64,000 bases of DNA from Arboricoccus pini (lineage in GTDB: Bacteria > Pseudomonadota > Alphaproteobacteria > Geminicoccales > Geminicoccaceae): positions 278,043 to 342,042 of the forward strand of contig NZ_FYEH01000004.1 in NCBI RefSeq assembly GCF_900187945.1, written 5' to 3'. The notes beneath the pieces are model-generated. The model was not told the origin of the DNA and did no database searches. It saw only the letters and a program-made list of their open reading frames with translations. Below are positions 16,627 to 25,045 of the stretch, piece after piece. Within the stretch, counting starts at the first letter, position 1; each line of letters opens with the position of its first letter. Made by a program: the position numbers and the translations under genes.

Positions 16627-17205
16627 CAGCTTGCCTTTCTTGACCAACTAGACCGTCCAGTGGGCGCTTCGATCGACCCACTCAAAATTTCATCCGCTCT
16701 CTATCGAGTGGACGGACCACCATCAATAAACATCGCGCGAACCGCTAGGTGCCAAGTTAACCGGATCGCGACGATCCATACGCTGATATCGCGTCTGCCC
16801 TGATATTTTCAGCCCCGCTTCAAGGCGAGGAAATTCACCAAGTCAATCCGCGTCGTCGGCAGACATGGAGACAGTGCAGCAACACCCATTCGTAATGGCC
16901 GACACGAGCGACGAAGCCCCTTCGAATGTCCAGCGAAAGACCCTCAACTGGCGGCCGAATCTCACGCCCATGCCCAAGATCTATAGTCGATGGCAGAAAT
17001 ATTTACGACACAAGGAGTGGGCAGACATGCGAGGCCGTGAATAACGAACGTCCGCTTCATTGTCAGGCAGGCGCTCGATCGACTGAACGGAACGTCCGAC
17101 AAACTCTCGACGTAGGCGTCCCGACTATCGGGTGCGAGCTTGCCGGCTCCAAACATGCGCGTCGGAGGAACTAAGCCGCACGCGAACAAATCAACGCCGA
17201 TGTTG
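16627..17205. other. intergenic, no recognisable gene
   Basis: Short overlapping frames exist on both strands (for example 16926-17174) but none has a domain or signal peptide. No RNA fold or repeat was recognised. Confidence 0.5.
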
Positions 17206-17246
17206 CGAAAATCGCCGGCCGACCCTCTCGGGCAGACCGGCGATCC
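17206..17246 (-). terminator. rho-independent terminator of the Lpp-like gene
   Basis: On the minus strand the stem ATCGCCGG/CCGGCGAT, with an internal loop region, is followed directly by TTTTCG. It lies about 70 bases after the stop of the Lpp-like lipoprotein gene. Confidence 0.7.
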
Positions 17247-17316
17247 CGACCATGAGTTCGATCCACGAAATTAAGCGTCGATCAACAAATCGCCGCCTAT
17301 TTCGCCACGATCAAAC

Positions 17317-17550
17317 TTACTTGCGCAGACCAGAATTGAAGACGCGATCGACCTTCTGGTTAGCCAGTGCAGCGTCCTGGGCGGCACGCTGGGCGGTCGC
17401 CAGGGCTTCGGTGGCCTTCTGGTCGGCGGCCTGTGCCGTTGCGCGAACGCCAGCGATCTCGGACCGCACCGAGTCCTGGTCGCTGCTGCCCGAGCATGCC
17501 GCGAGCGCGAACAGCGGGGCGGCAACAGCGAAAGCGACTACCTTCTTCAT
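17317..17550 (-). CDS. Braun lipoprotein (Lpp)-like alanine-zipper lipoprotein
   Basis: The 77-residue precursor has a lipoprotein signal MKKVVAFAVAAPLFALAAC (lipobox LAAC, Cys19). A single long heptad-patterned helix rich in Ala and Gln follows, with AAQDAALANQKVDRV near the end and a C-terminal arginine-lysine (GLRK). Length, helix pattern and the terminal RK closely resemble enteric Lpp, whose last lysine is linked to peptidoglycan by L,D-transpeptidases. L,D-transpeptidase genes lie on both sides. The ATG at 17550 is chosen for the signal peptide; an ATG at 17562 adds four residues. A terminator follows. Confidence 0.8.
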   Translation of the reverse strand: MKKVVAFAVAAPLFALAACSGSSDQDSVRSEIAGVRATAQAADQKATEALATAQRAAQDAALANQKVDRVFNSGLRK

Positions 17551-17726
17551 GGAAATCTCCAAACTAACCTAGGTCTAAAATGATCGGCCAAGGCTCGCCT
17601 CCCACAACCGCGCCCCCCCTATCAGTGGCCAATGGGCCGAAAGGGGACCGCCGCAGTGGAAGATGCTCCCTGGCGTCGAAGACAATTATAGGTCGCGCCT
17701 CGCCCAGGTGAAGACTGAGAGGCGCG

Positions 17727-18350
17727 TTATGCGCGTATCTCGATCGGTGTGCCCAAACGGACACTGTCCCAAATCACGTCGATCTCCAAGTCTGTGACCG
17801 CGATGCAGCCTGTTGTCCAGTTGAACATCCAATGTACGCTGCGGTTTTCCGGCGCGATGTTCGGATCCAAGCCATGAAGCATGATGTTGCTGCCCGGCCG
17901 CTGGCCCAAGGAAGCGGCCCGCACCCAGTCATTAGCATTGGGATAGGAAATATGGATAGATTTATAGAATTCACTGTGTGAATTGAACCGGTCGAGAAAA
18001 TAGAGCCCCTCCGGCGTCTTTCCATCGCCGGCGACCCGCTTTGGTCCGGTATCGTTGCGACCCAGCGCAACACGGAACTCGTTCATTACCTTGTCGCCGC
18101 TTCGGAGCGCCAAGGTTCGCGCGTGCTTGGTCACCAGGATATTATCTACGCTCAGCAGCCGGACGACCGCTGGTTGAGCCAGTGAACGCTTTGCCGCGAG
18201 GGATGTTGCACTGAGAGCGACCGCTCCGGCACCCAGACGCAGGACGTCACCGACGATCTTTCGCCTCGGTCGACACGTGTCCGCCGGGAATTCTACATCT
18301 GAAACCGACGATTCGCGCTGCCCAATGCCGTCGTCCACGACACGCCTCAT
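17727..18350 (-). CDS. L,D-transpeptidase, YafK-like YkuD domain
   Basis: The 207-residue protein has a hydrophobic export segment after an arginine pair (about 28-58, PRRKIVGDVLRLGAGAVALS). A YkuD domain follows with LALRSGDKVMNEFRVALG, GDGKTPEGLYFLDRF, MLHGLDPN and TTGCIAVTD (catalytic Cys with upstream His). The pattern is nearer to YafK/DpaA than to ErfK. DpaA of E. coli removes Lpp from peptidoglycan, so this one could act as ligase or as hydrolase. It sits directly upstream of the Lpp-like gene. Confidence 0.87.
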   Translation of the reverse strand: MRRVVDDGIGQRESSVSDVEFPADTCRPRRKIVGDVLRLGAGAVALSATSLAAKRSLAQPAVVRLLSVDNILVTKHARTLALRSGDKVMNEFRVALGRNDTGPKRVAGDGKTPEGLYFLDRFNSHSEFYKSIHISYPNANDWVRAASLGQRPGSNIMLHGLDPNIAPENRSVHWMFNWTTGCIAVTDLEIDVIWDSVRLGTPIEIRA

Positions 18351-18560
18351 GGGTGGTCCGCCTTTTTGGGGTTAAACTTCTCCAACACCGCCCTTTTTTA
18401 GCACCACGCGTTACCCAGAGCGAGAAGCCGTTTTATCCCGCCTGATATTTCCCTGGGCCGTGTGTCGCACTGATCGCAGCAACGAGGCCGGAAGCGATAC
18501 GCATTGTGGACGACGGCCAAATGGCCATCTAAGCGAAGCAAAGCACCAAGGGACCCAGCA

Positions 18561-18830
18561 ATGGAAAATGAACCAGAGGCTACCAGCATTGAACTCGAAG
18601 CCGCTGCATTCCGGCGCCTCGTGAAGCATCTTCGCGAGCGCTCGGATGTGGAGAATATAGCGCTGATGGAGTTGGCCGGCTTCTGCAGGAATTGCCTCGC
18701 GCGGTGGTATCAAGAAGCCGCCGTTGAACGCGGGCTAGAGCTTTCGAATGCTGCGGCTCGAGAGTTTGTCTACGGCATGCCGTACGAAGCGTGGAAGAAC
18801 CAGTTTCAAAAGCCAGAGCCGAAACGCTAG
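18561..18830 (+). CDS. DUF1244 domain protein
   Basis: The 89-residue soluble protein contains the DUF1244 core LRERSDVENIALMELAGF, then CRNCLARWYQEAA and YGMPYEAWKNQFQ. Conserved Cys residues in FCRNC suggest a structural or metal role, but function is unknown. The ATG at 18561 is preferred (AAGGGA upstream) over one at 18504, whose extra 19 residues are not conserved. It precedes bfr by about 140 bases. Confidence 0.85.
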   Translation: MENEPEATSIELEAAAFRRLVKHLRERSDVENIALMELAGFCRNCLARWYQEAAVERGLELSNAAAREFVYGMPYEAWKNQFQKPEPKR

Positions 18831-18907
18831 GGCGGACGCACGAAAGCAGGAGTCCTTTGATAAGGCGCGGACATGACTGCACGACCAAAGTCACGGGCAT
18901 TCGCTCC

Positions 18908-18935
18908 TTGACATTTCTTAGAATTATTCTAATCA
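18908..18935 (+). promoter_or_regulatory. bfr promoter with Irr iron control element (ICE box)
   Basis: A perfect palindrome TTAGAATTATTCTAA occupies 18918-18932, matching the ICE consensus bound by Irr in Rhizobiales-like bacteria. It lies between a TTGACA at 18908-18913 and a weak -10-like TAATCA at 18930-18935, where a repressor would block RNA polymerase. This implies bfr is shut off when iron is scarce. Confidence 0.75.
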
Positions 18936-18968
18936 AAAGCCAACATCATTGACCTGAGGGAGCCTTCG

Positions 18969-19460
18969 ATGAAGGGCATCATAGGAAACCGGCTTATCAT
19001 TTCAGCCCTCAACGAATCGCTGAAAGGCGAACTCACAGCGATCAACCAGTATTTTCTTCATGCTCGTATGCTGGATAATTGGGGCTTCCGCCGCTTCGGC
19101 AAGGCTGAGTACAAAGAGTCGATCGAGGAGATGCACCACGCCGATCGACTGATCCAACGTATCCTCCTGCTCGAAGGCCTTCCGAACCTTCAAGATCTGG
19201 GCAAACTCTACATCGGCGAGAATATTCGCGAGGTAATCGAGTGCGATTATCGCCTTGAGATCGAAGGCATCGAGATCTACCGAAGGAACATCGAATTATG
19301 TGAGAGGGAAAAGGATTTCGTGACTCGAGATCTTTTTGTCGAAATTCTCGAAGATGAAGAAGAACATCAAGATCATTACAAGACAGAACTTGATCTTATC
19401 GACAAAATTGGGATCCAGAACTACGGTCAGTTGCAGATCGGCGAGGGTGAAGATCACTAG
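18969..19460 (+). CDS. bfr: bacterioferritin
   Basis: The 163-residue four-helix iron store has ELTAINQYFLHARMLDNWG (about 21-39), EEMHHADRLIQRILLLEG carrying the haem-ligating Met and ferroxidase Glu/His, and EILEDEEEHQD near 126-136 with the second ferroxidase pair. LEGLPNLQDLGKL is a family hallmark. It oxidises Fe(II) and stores Fe(III) in the cytoplasm as a 24-mer. GAGGGAG precedes the ATG. An Irr-type palindrome overlaps its promoter. Confidence 0.96.
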   Translation: MKGIIGNRLIISALNESLKGELTAINQYFLHARMLDNWGFRRFGKAEYKESIEEMHHADRLIQRILLLEGLPNLQDLGKLYIGENIREVIECDYRLEIEGIEIYRRNIELCEREKDFVTRDLFVEILEDEEEHQDHYKTELDLIDKIGIQNYGQLQIGEGEDH

Positions 19461-19918
19461 CGATCAGCGATACGGCACGAAGAGCCTGCCCCGCCACTCG
19501 CAACACAGATGAATTCGGCGGAACTGTCTTGGCTCCGGCATCCACAAGATGCCGCGCAGCTTATCTCGCTGCGTTTTTAGGATTCGAGCCCCCTCCCTAT
19601 CCCGGCATGGCCCGCATTGCTCGAGGAGCTAATGCGGAATAGGAATTTGACGACGTTCATAAAAAGAAGCCCGGCGAACCTTCAGTCCGCCGGGCTAATG
19701 GCCGCGTCCTTCATTGGCAGAAGACCCACGGCGCTCGGGCCAAACCACAAGTCCTGCCAGTCACGCAGATCCGTTTCCGACTGGACTAATGTTTTTAAAG
19801 CAATTCACGTGCCAGATTTTCAAAAATGGTACGCTGGCAAAACCAGTCATTTGCGGTAGCTTCCTGCTTACGGACGCGTCACCTGCGCAGGCGCTGAGCA
19901 AATTAGGACCGATGGCAT
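19461..19918. other. intergenic with minus-strand terminator but no clear gene
   Basis: No frame has a known domain. A strong minus-strand terminator-like hairpin (19660-19696) implies a transcript coming from about 19700-19900. The only minus-strand frames there are very short and broken, so a small RNA or a decayed small gene are both possible. Confidence 0.45.
19660..19696 (-). terminator. orphan rho-independent terminator
   Basis: On the minus strand a perfect 9-bp stem AGCCCGGCG/CGCCGGGCT (19668-19696 with its loop) is followed by TCTTTTT. There is no minus-strand gene upstream of it within 2 kb that would need it. Confidence 0.6.
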
Positions 19919-21172
19919 ATGAGCGCACCAATCAGCGCCCCTGAAACAGCCGACGACGTTGCGGAAACGGATGTCCTGATCGTTGGTGCGGGCCTGACCG
20001 GACTGACGCTCGCCTGCGCCCTCGGGAACAGCAAGATCAGAGCAATACTGGTCGAGCGTCGCGCGTTTTCCGAAATCCTCGAGCCGAAGGCGGACGGCCG
20101 GGTGACAGCGGTCGCGCGCAGCACGCAGACCATGCTCGATCGGCTCAACGTCTGGCGTTCTATGGCGCCCGACGCGCAGCGGATCGACGACATCGTCGTT
20201 GGCGAAACGTCATGGCCCTCGAATGTACACTATGATCATCGCGATGTGGGCGGCGAACCACTGGGATGGATCGTGCCCAACGCAATGATGCGGGCAGCCC
20301 TGGTCGCACGCCTCCGCGCATGTCCGTCCATTCAGGTACGCGAGAGCGCTGCGGTAACTGAGCTCGGCGTCGACGGTGGCAAAGCCTATGTACACTTGTC
20401 CAACGGGAAAACCATCCGATCGTCAGTTATCGCAGTATGCGAAGGCAAGTCCTCTGCTACACGCGAACTCGCTGGTATTGGCGTAACGCACTGGGATTAT
20501 AAGCAAGACGGTATCGTCTGTACGTTCGTCCACGAGAGGCCTCATCTGAACAGAGCGTTCGAGAGGTTTTATTCTGATGGTCCGATTGCGACGCTCCCCA
20601 TGACCGATGACGATGACGGGCGGCACCGCACTTCGATTGTCTGGGCCCTCGACCGCGGACGCGCGAAAGCCATAGCCGCCCTTGATGACGACCAGTTCGA
20701 GGTCGAGGTGATGGATCGTGTCGGCTTGCATTTGGGACGGATGCATCTTGCGAGCCGTCGTTGGCATTATCCTCTCTCGCTGGTCTGGTCCAAAGCCTAC
20801 GCGGCACCTCGTCTGATGCTGGTGGGGGACTGCGCGCGCGGAATTCATCCGCTGGCCGGGCAAGGGTGGAATGTCGGCGCACGGGACGTCGCGGCAGCAG
20901 CCGAGGTCATTTTAGACAGGATGTCCCTCGGACTGGATCCTGGGGACGAGATGGCCATCGAGCGCTATGAAAGATGGCGACGCTTCGACAGCCTCGCTCT
21001 CGTGGGCATCACCGACGGACTTAACCGACTCTTCAACAATGATATTTTGCCTGTGAAGCTTGCCCGCAATCTCGGCCTCGCAGCCGTCCAGAGGACGAAG
21101 CCTCTCAAGCAGCTCTTCGTCCGGCACGCCATGGGCCTGGCTGGCGACCTTCCAGACTTGATGCGATCATAG
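19919..21172 (+). CDS. UbiH/COQ6-family FAD-dependent monooxygenase
   Basis: The 417-residue flavoprotein has an N-terminal GAGLTGLTLACALG (about 24-37) for FAD binding. It also has ILEPKADGRVTAVARSTQ, the UbiH/UbiF/COQ6 central region, and the second FAD motif LMLVGDCARGIHPLAGQGWN (about 300-319). Family members hydroxylate the benzoquinone ring during ubiquinone synthesis at the membrane. Which ring position cannot be told from sequence. It stands alone. Confidence 0.9.
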   Translation: MSAPISAPETADDVAETDVLIVGAGLTGLTLACALGNSKIRAILVERRAFSEILEPKADGRVTAVARSTQTMLDRLNVWRSMAPDAQRIDDIVVGETSWPSNVHYDHRDVGGEPLGWIVPNAMMRAALVARLRACPSIQVRESAAVTELGVDGGKAYVHLSNGKTIRSSVIAVCEGKSSATRELAGIGVTHWDYKQDGIVCTFVHERPHLNRAFERFYSDGPIATLPMTDDDDGRHRTSIVWALDRGRAKAIAALDDDQFEVEVMDRVGLHLGRMHLASRRWHYPLSLVWSKAYAAPRLMLVGDCARGIHPLAGQGWNVGARDVAAAAEVILDRMSLGLDPGDEMAIERYERWRRFDSLALVGITDGLNRLFNNDILPVKLARNLGLAAVQRTKPLKQLFVRHAMGLAGDLPDLMRS

Positions 21173-21448
21173 CCACCAGGACGCCGCCACCAGCTCCCGC
21201 CGTATCGCCGAGTTTACGCTTCTGGCAAGTTCGATGCCCCGCGAGCATAGCTAGTCGCGTCAAAGCCGCTGTGAAGGGACCGCGAGCTCGCTTTCAGCTA
21301 TAGGCTTGCTGAAGATAGCACATCATCCGCCAAATGCACCTTCGGGGGTCCAGGTTCGCCACCTGTCGATCGTCGGTCACCGAGCCCGACTTGCCGAGGC
21401 GGGCATTGGTCGGCAAATGGAGAGGAGAACAACAAGCGTTGACCCATC

Positions 21449-21946
21449 ATGCCCTGCCCTGACGTCCGTCACCGACCCCTCTGGCCAGCCGTCCTGATTG
21501 GCCTGGCTTGCCTGGGAGGCTGCACCTCGCCGACGACCGACGAGGGCCTGATAGACCCGACTACGGTTGAACGGAGCAGCACCCCGAACGACTATCTGGC
21601 TTGCCTCGCGAGCGCCTGTCAGGCGGAGGTCGACGTTCCCACACAAATCTTCGTGGCTCCAGCGACCAAGCTTTTTCAGGCCTGGCGAGACGTGATAGCG
21701 GCGCAGCCGCGCACGGTCATCCGGAACGTGGATGAAAAACGCCTGCTCCTCAGTGCCGAAGAGAGCTCGCCGGTGTTCGGCCTAGTGGACGAGTTGGCAC
21801 TCAAAGTCATACCGGTCAGCGAAACGACATCCACGTTTGCGCTTTACAGCCGCAGCCGCAGCGGTTTCTTTGACTTCGGCGCGAACAAGTCGCGCGTTGC
21901 CGATCTCATCGTCGACGTGCGTCGGCACCTTGGCGGGTCCGGCTGA
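21449..21946 (+). CDS. DUF1499 lipoprotein
   Basis: The 165-residue protein has a lipoprotein signal with LGGC (lipobox, Cys about 25). The DUF1499 domain follows: LACLASACQAEVD, VIRNVDEKRLLLSAEESS and a C-terminal SRSRSGFFDFGANKSRV. It is probably anchored to the periplasmic face of a membrane. Function is unknown. The preceding 276 bases hold nothing recognisable. Confidence 0.82.
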   Translation: MPCPDVRHRPLWPAVLIGLACLGGCTSPTTDEGLIDPTTVERSSTPNDYLACLASACQAEVDVPTQIFVAPATKLFQAWRDVIAAQPRTVIRNVDEKRLLLSAEESSPVFGLVDELALKVIPVSETTSTFALYSRSRSGFFDFGANKSRVADLIVDVRRHLGGSG

Positions 21947-22058
21947 GCGGACGAGAATCAGCGGCGCGAGGCCGCGAGCGAAGCGGGTGCGGAGCAATTT
22001 ATCACCGGCATCCGCCTTCGCCGTTCCGATCAATGAGACTGCGGGCTGGACCACGCTC

Positions 22059-22283
22059 TCAGTCCCGCCAGAATGGCTTCACGCTTTCCGTCTCAGCGTC
22101 AGCCCGACTAATTCCCATGTCACGCAGCATGTAGTCGGACATCGCCCTCAAGGCGAGCCGCTGCCGGCGTCGTTCTGCCCAGGCATCGAAAAGAGCTATC
22201 GCGCTGGCGAGCGCCACCCCAAAATGTCGGGTATCAATCCGGACTGATCTAGCTCGACGACTCCCACCGGAAGAAGCACGCAT
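22059..22283 (-). CDS. DUF1127 (YjiS-like) protein
   Basis: The 74-residue basic protein ends in the DUF1127 core: RRQRLALRAMSDYMLRDMG then ISRADAETE. The ATG at 22283 follows AAGGGGC and is chosen over a TTG at 22322. DUF1127 proteins in Alphaproteobacteria are linked to phosphate, carbon and RNA turnover regulation. It diverges from a MocR-type regulator across about 70 bases, which suggests the latter controls it. Confidence 0.87.
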   Translation of the reverse strand: MRASSGGSRRARSVRIDTRHFGVALASAIALFDAWAERRRQRLALRAMSDYMLRDMGISRADAETESVKPFWRD

Positions 22284-22355
22284 GTGTTTTGCCCCTTGTT
22301 GATTTATAATGAATGGGTACAATCGCTCTGCGTGGCCGTAAATAGATAGATTGTC

Positions 22356-23765
22356 ATGGTGTCAATTAATCGCAAAGCCCTTGTCGACATCGGCGGCCCG
22401 TCCTATCAGGCAATCGCGACGGCGTTAGGCGATGCGATCGCCAAGGGGGACCTGGGCCCGGACGCGAAGCTTCCGCCACAGCGCGAACTTGCATGGCAAC
22501 TCGAAGTTACCGTAGGCACGATCAGTCGCGCCTACGACCTCCTGGCCCGAAGAGGACTTGTGCGAGGCGAGATCGGCAGGGGAACGTTCGTCAATGCTCG
22601 CCCGGCGGAATTCGCTCCGGCGCTTGCCCAGGCAGCCCAGACTGACGAAGTTCGTGACCTCACATCGAATACAATCGCTTACACCGGCGTTCAAAGCCGG
22701 CTGCCGGCGCTTCTGGCAGCGATCGCCCAGGACCCGGGGACATCAGGGCTGTTTTCAAGATATCCGCCGATTGTCGGCACCCTCCGCCATCGCGAACTGT
22801 CAAGCAAATGGCTGATGACGATGGGCTTGCGAACGGCGCCATCGCAACTAAGCATCATGAACGGTACGCAATCCGCCCTGGCTGCCGCCTTGTTCGCGAC
22901 GACCCGCTCGGGCGCGCCCTTGATGATGGAATCACTTTCCTACACCGGCGCGATCAATGTTGCTCGAGGGTTGGGCCTGAGGCTGGAACCGTTGTCCATG
23001 GACAATCAGGGCGTGATGAGCGAATCCCTCCGAAATGTATCCCTACAATCAGGAGCGAAAATTGCGGTCATCCAACCCAACCTGCATAATCCGACGACAA
23101 TTTGCATGTCGGAAGAACGACGACGCGAGATCTGCGAGGTTGCCAAGGACCTAGATCTCCTTTTGATCGAGGATGACGTTTACGGCCCGCTGGTCGAGCA
23201 GGCGCCTCCTCAGCTTGCCTCGATGGCGCCGGAGCACACGATCTACATTACGGGCGCGTCGAAATGCCTGTCCCCAGGCTTGCGCTTCGCAGTCGTTTAC
23301 ACGCCTGAGGCGCTGGTCGGCAAAATGGCGTCGGCTCAGGCTGAGTTGTCACTCGCCAGCCCTCCGCTCATCGCCGAATTGTTTTGTCGAGCCTTCGAAG
23401 ACGGGCTGGTGTCGATCGCCTGCGCCGAACAACGCAGAGAGATGGCGGCCCGCCACGAAATAGCGTTCCGACGGCTGGCACATACGCTGCCGGATGCGTC
23501 GATGATGACTGCCGATCCATGTGGCCTGCATGTGTGGCTGCAATTGCCATCTTCCTGGACGATGAGCGAGTTTGTCCTCTCGCTTGCGCGCCAGGGCATC
23601 CTGGTCGCGCCATCGGACCGCTTCCACGTTGGGCGGGGATTGCCCCCCAAGGCAGTCCGCATCTCGATTTCCGCGCTGCGAAGCAGAGAAGCGCTCGCAA
23701 CGGCGCTCGACACCATTGCCTCTCATCTGATCGAAGGAAACCAGCCCGTTACCGCATCGGTCTAG
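22356..23765 (+). CDS. MocR-family (GntR/aminotransferase) transcriptional regulator
   Basis: The 469-residue protein has an N-terminal GntR winged helix (about 15-80: SYQAIATALGDAIAKGDL, LPPQRELAWQLEV, GTISRAYDLLARRGLV). It is fused to a fold-type I aminotransferase domain with NLHNPT, LLLIEDDVYGPL and the PLP-lysine segment YITGASKCLSPGLRF. The domain usually senses PLP or an amine. It probably regulates the divergent DUF1127 gene and/or itself. Confidence 0.92.
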   Translation: MVSINRKALVDIGGPSYQAIATALGDAIAKGDLGPDAKLPPQRELAWQLEVTVGTISRAYDLLARRGLVRGEIGRGTFVNARPAEFAPALAQAAQTDEVRDLTSNTIAYTGVQSRLPALLAAIAQDPGTSGLFSRYPPIVGTLRHRELSSKWLMTMGLRTAPSQLSIMNGTQSALAAALFATTRSGAPLMMESLSYTGAINVARGLGLRLEPLSMDNQGVMSESLRNVSLQSGAKIAVIQPNLHNPTTICMSEERRREICEVAKDLDLLLIEDDVYGPLVEQAPPQLASMAPEHTIYITGASKCLSPGLRFAVVYTPEALVGKMASAQAELSLASPPLIAELFCRAFEDGLVSIACAEQRREMAARHEIAFRRLAHTLPDASMMTADPCGLHVWLQLPSSWTMSEFVLSLARQGILVAPSDRFHVGRGLPPKAVRISISALRSREALATALDTIASHLIEGNQPVTASV

Positions 23766-24048
23766 GCACGGGTCCAGATAAATCCGCTCTTACTCTCAGA
23801 TGGTGTTCGGTTGGCCTGGTAGCGCAGACACGGATTTAGCGGAACTTACCCTTCATTTCCCGCGTCGCACTGAGGCAACGGGGCAATTCGATTGCACGTT
23901 GGTTCGCTCAGGCGCGACATACCCGCAGAGCGCCCAGAGCGGATCGGTAGTTGGATTGGCACGGGGGACCGGACGGGGAATTAACGGCGTGTGCCAGGAT
24001 GGCCGCTGGCGTCCGACACGGCCGCCGCGCGCTCCCTGGGTCCTCCGC
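23766..24048. other. intergenic between convergent genes
   Basis: A plus-strand frame (23800-24216) runs through this stretch and into the antisense of the next gene. It has no domain and is not called. Nothing else was seen. Confidence 0.5.
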
Positions 24049-24849
24049 CTAACGCTCGATCGCCTGGTCGACGAGGCTTTTCAGAGTGGAGGCGGAAATG
24101 GCCGAATCGACTGGTACAGAGAGTTCGAGCTTGCCATCTTGATGAACGACCTGCGCCGTGCCCGTCTGGACATCGATACTCGCGATGGAACTTGGGAATG
24201 GTTCGGCGCCATGTGACGGTCGGTCGATGATAAGCTGGACCAGACGATCAATATCATCGCCAACAATCGACAAGGCCGATGCATCGTCGGGCAAGGTGTC
24301 GAAATCGACATTGATGGGCAGATCGCTATCAAGTGCCGAAGAAAGCTTGCGCTCAGCATCACGCACCCGCTTTCTGAAATTGGCCCTGTTTGCGCCGCCC
24401 CGCCCCTCGAGGGCACCTGAATAGGAGGCGGGATTGCCTAGGTCCGGATCGCTGCTGCTGATGCTTTCGATCTGGGAAAGCATGACCCAATGCGTGAGCG
24501 ACCCGCCGTCCGCGCCCGCCTCGCTCACAACAACCATCGGTTGATCCTGATCGGCTATAAACGCAATGACTTGACCATCGAGACTTTTACCCGAACGCAG
24601 GCCGATTTGTATCTGGGGGGGCTGCCTGCTGGAAACGGCCTTAGCGGCGATATCTCGCAAAAGTCGAACGAGAGGAGTTTGGAGAACACTTGCGTGATCG
24701 TCGCTAGCTCGAGTGACCTGCTTGAGGTCCTGCTGCTCCTGGGCCGCCGCCGTCTCGAGGCCCATTCTTGAGAAAGCAACCAGGCAGAAGCCAATCCAGG
24801 CCATACTCGCCAGTAGTGAATCCGGGTAGCGAGCGCTGCAAAGCCGCAT
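24049..24849 (-). CDS. secreted hypothetical protein
   Basis: The 266-residue protein has an N-terminal hydrophobic segment (about 11-28) ending in a plausible signal peptidase site AAAQEQ, so it is likely periplasmic. The mature part has a short beta-like region (QIQIGLRSGKSLDGQVIAF, MVVVSEAGADGGSLTHWVML) and a long acidic-helical part (RKRVRDAERKLSSALDSDL). No family is recognised. It stands alone, convergent with the MocR gene and divergent from purA. Confidence 0.65.
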   Translation of the reverse strand: MRLCSARYPDSLLASMAWIGFCLVAFSRMGLETAAAQEQQDLKQVTRASDDHASVLQTPLVRLLRDIAAKAVSSRQPPQIQIGLRSGKSLDGQVIAFIADQDQPMVVVSEAGADGGSLTHWVMLSQIESISSSDPDLGNPASYSGALEGRGGANRANFRKRVRDAERKLSSALDSDLPINVDFDTLPDDASALSIVGDDIDRLVQLIIDRPSHGAEPFPSSIASIDVQTGTAQVVHQDGKLELSVPVDSAISASTLKSLVDQAIER

Positions 24850-25045
24850 GAGTTCATCCAGTTAATTGCTGCCTGGTACCTTAGCCCCATAGCCCGGCAC
24901 GCTGGCCTTAGAGGCTCTAATCAACTAACCATAGCGCCGCAACGCGGCTGGCCGGGAGACTTCCGTCTTTCTGCAAGCGACAAGGCTCGGAGAACGGCCC
25001 TGTCAGGCATGCGCACGGCTCGATCGGATTGGAAGGCGGACACAA

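Noticed and set aside
23800..24216. 138-codon plus-strand frame between mocR and the secreted hypothetical
   Set aside because: It overlaps the antisense of a better gene candidate with a signal peptide and has no domain.
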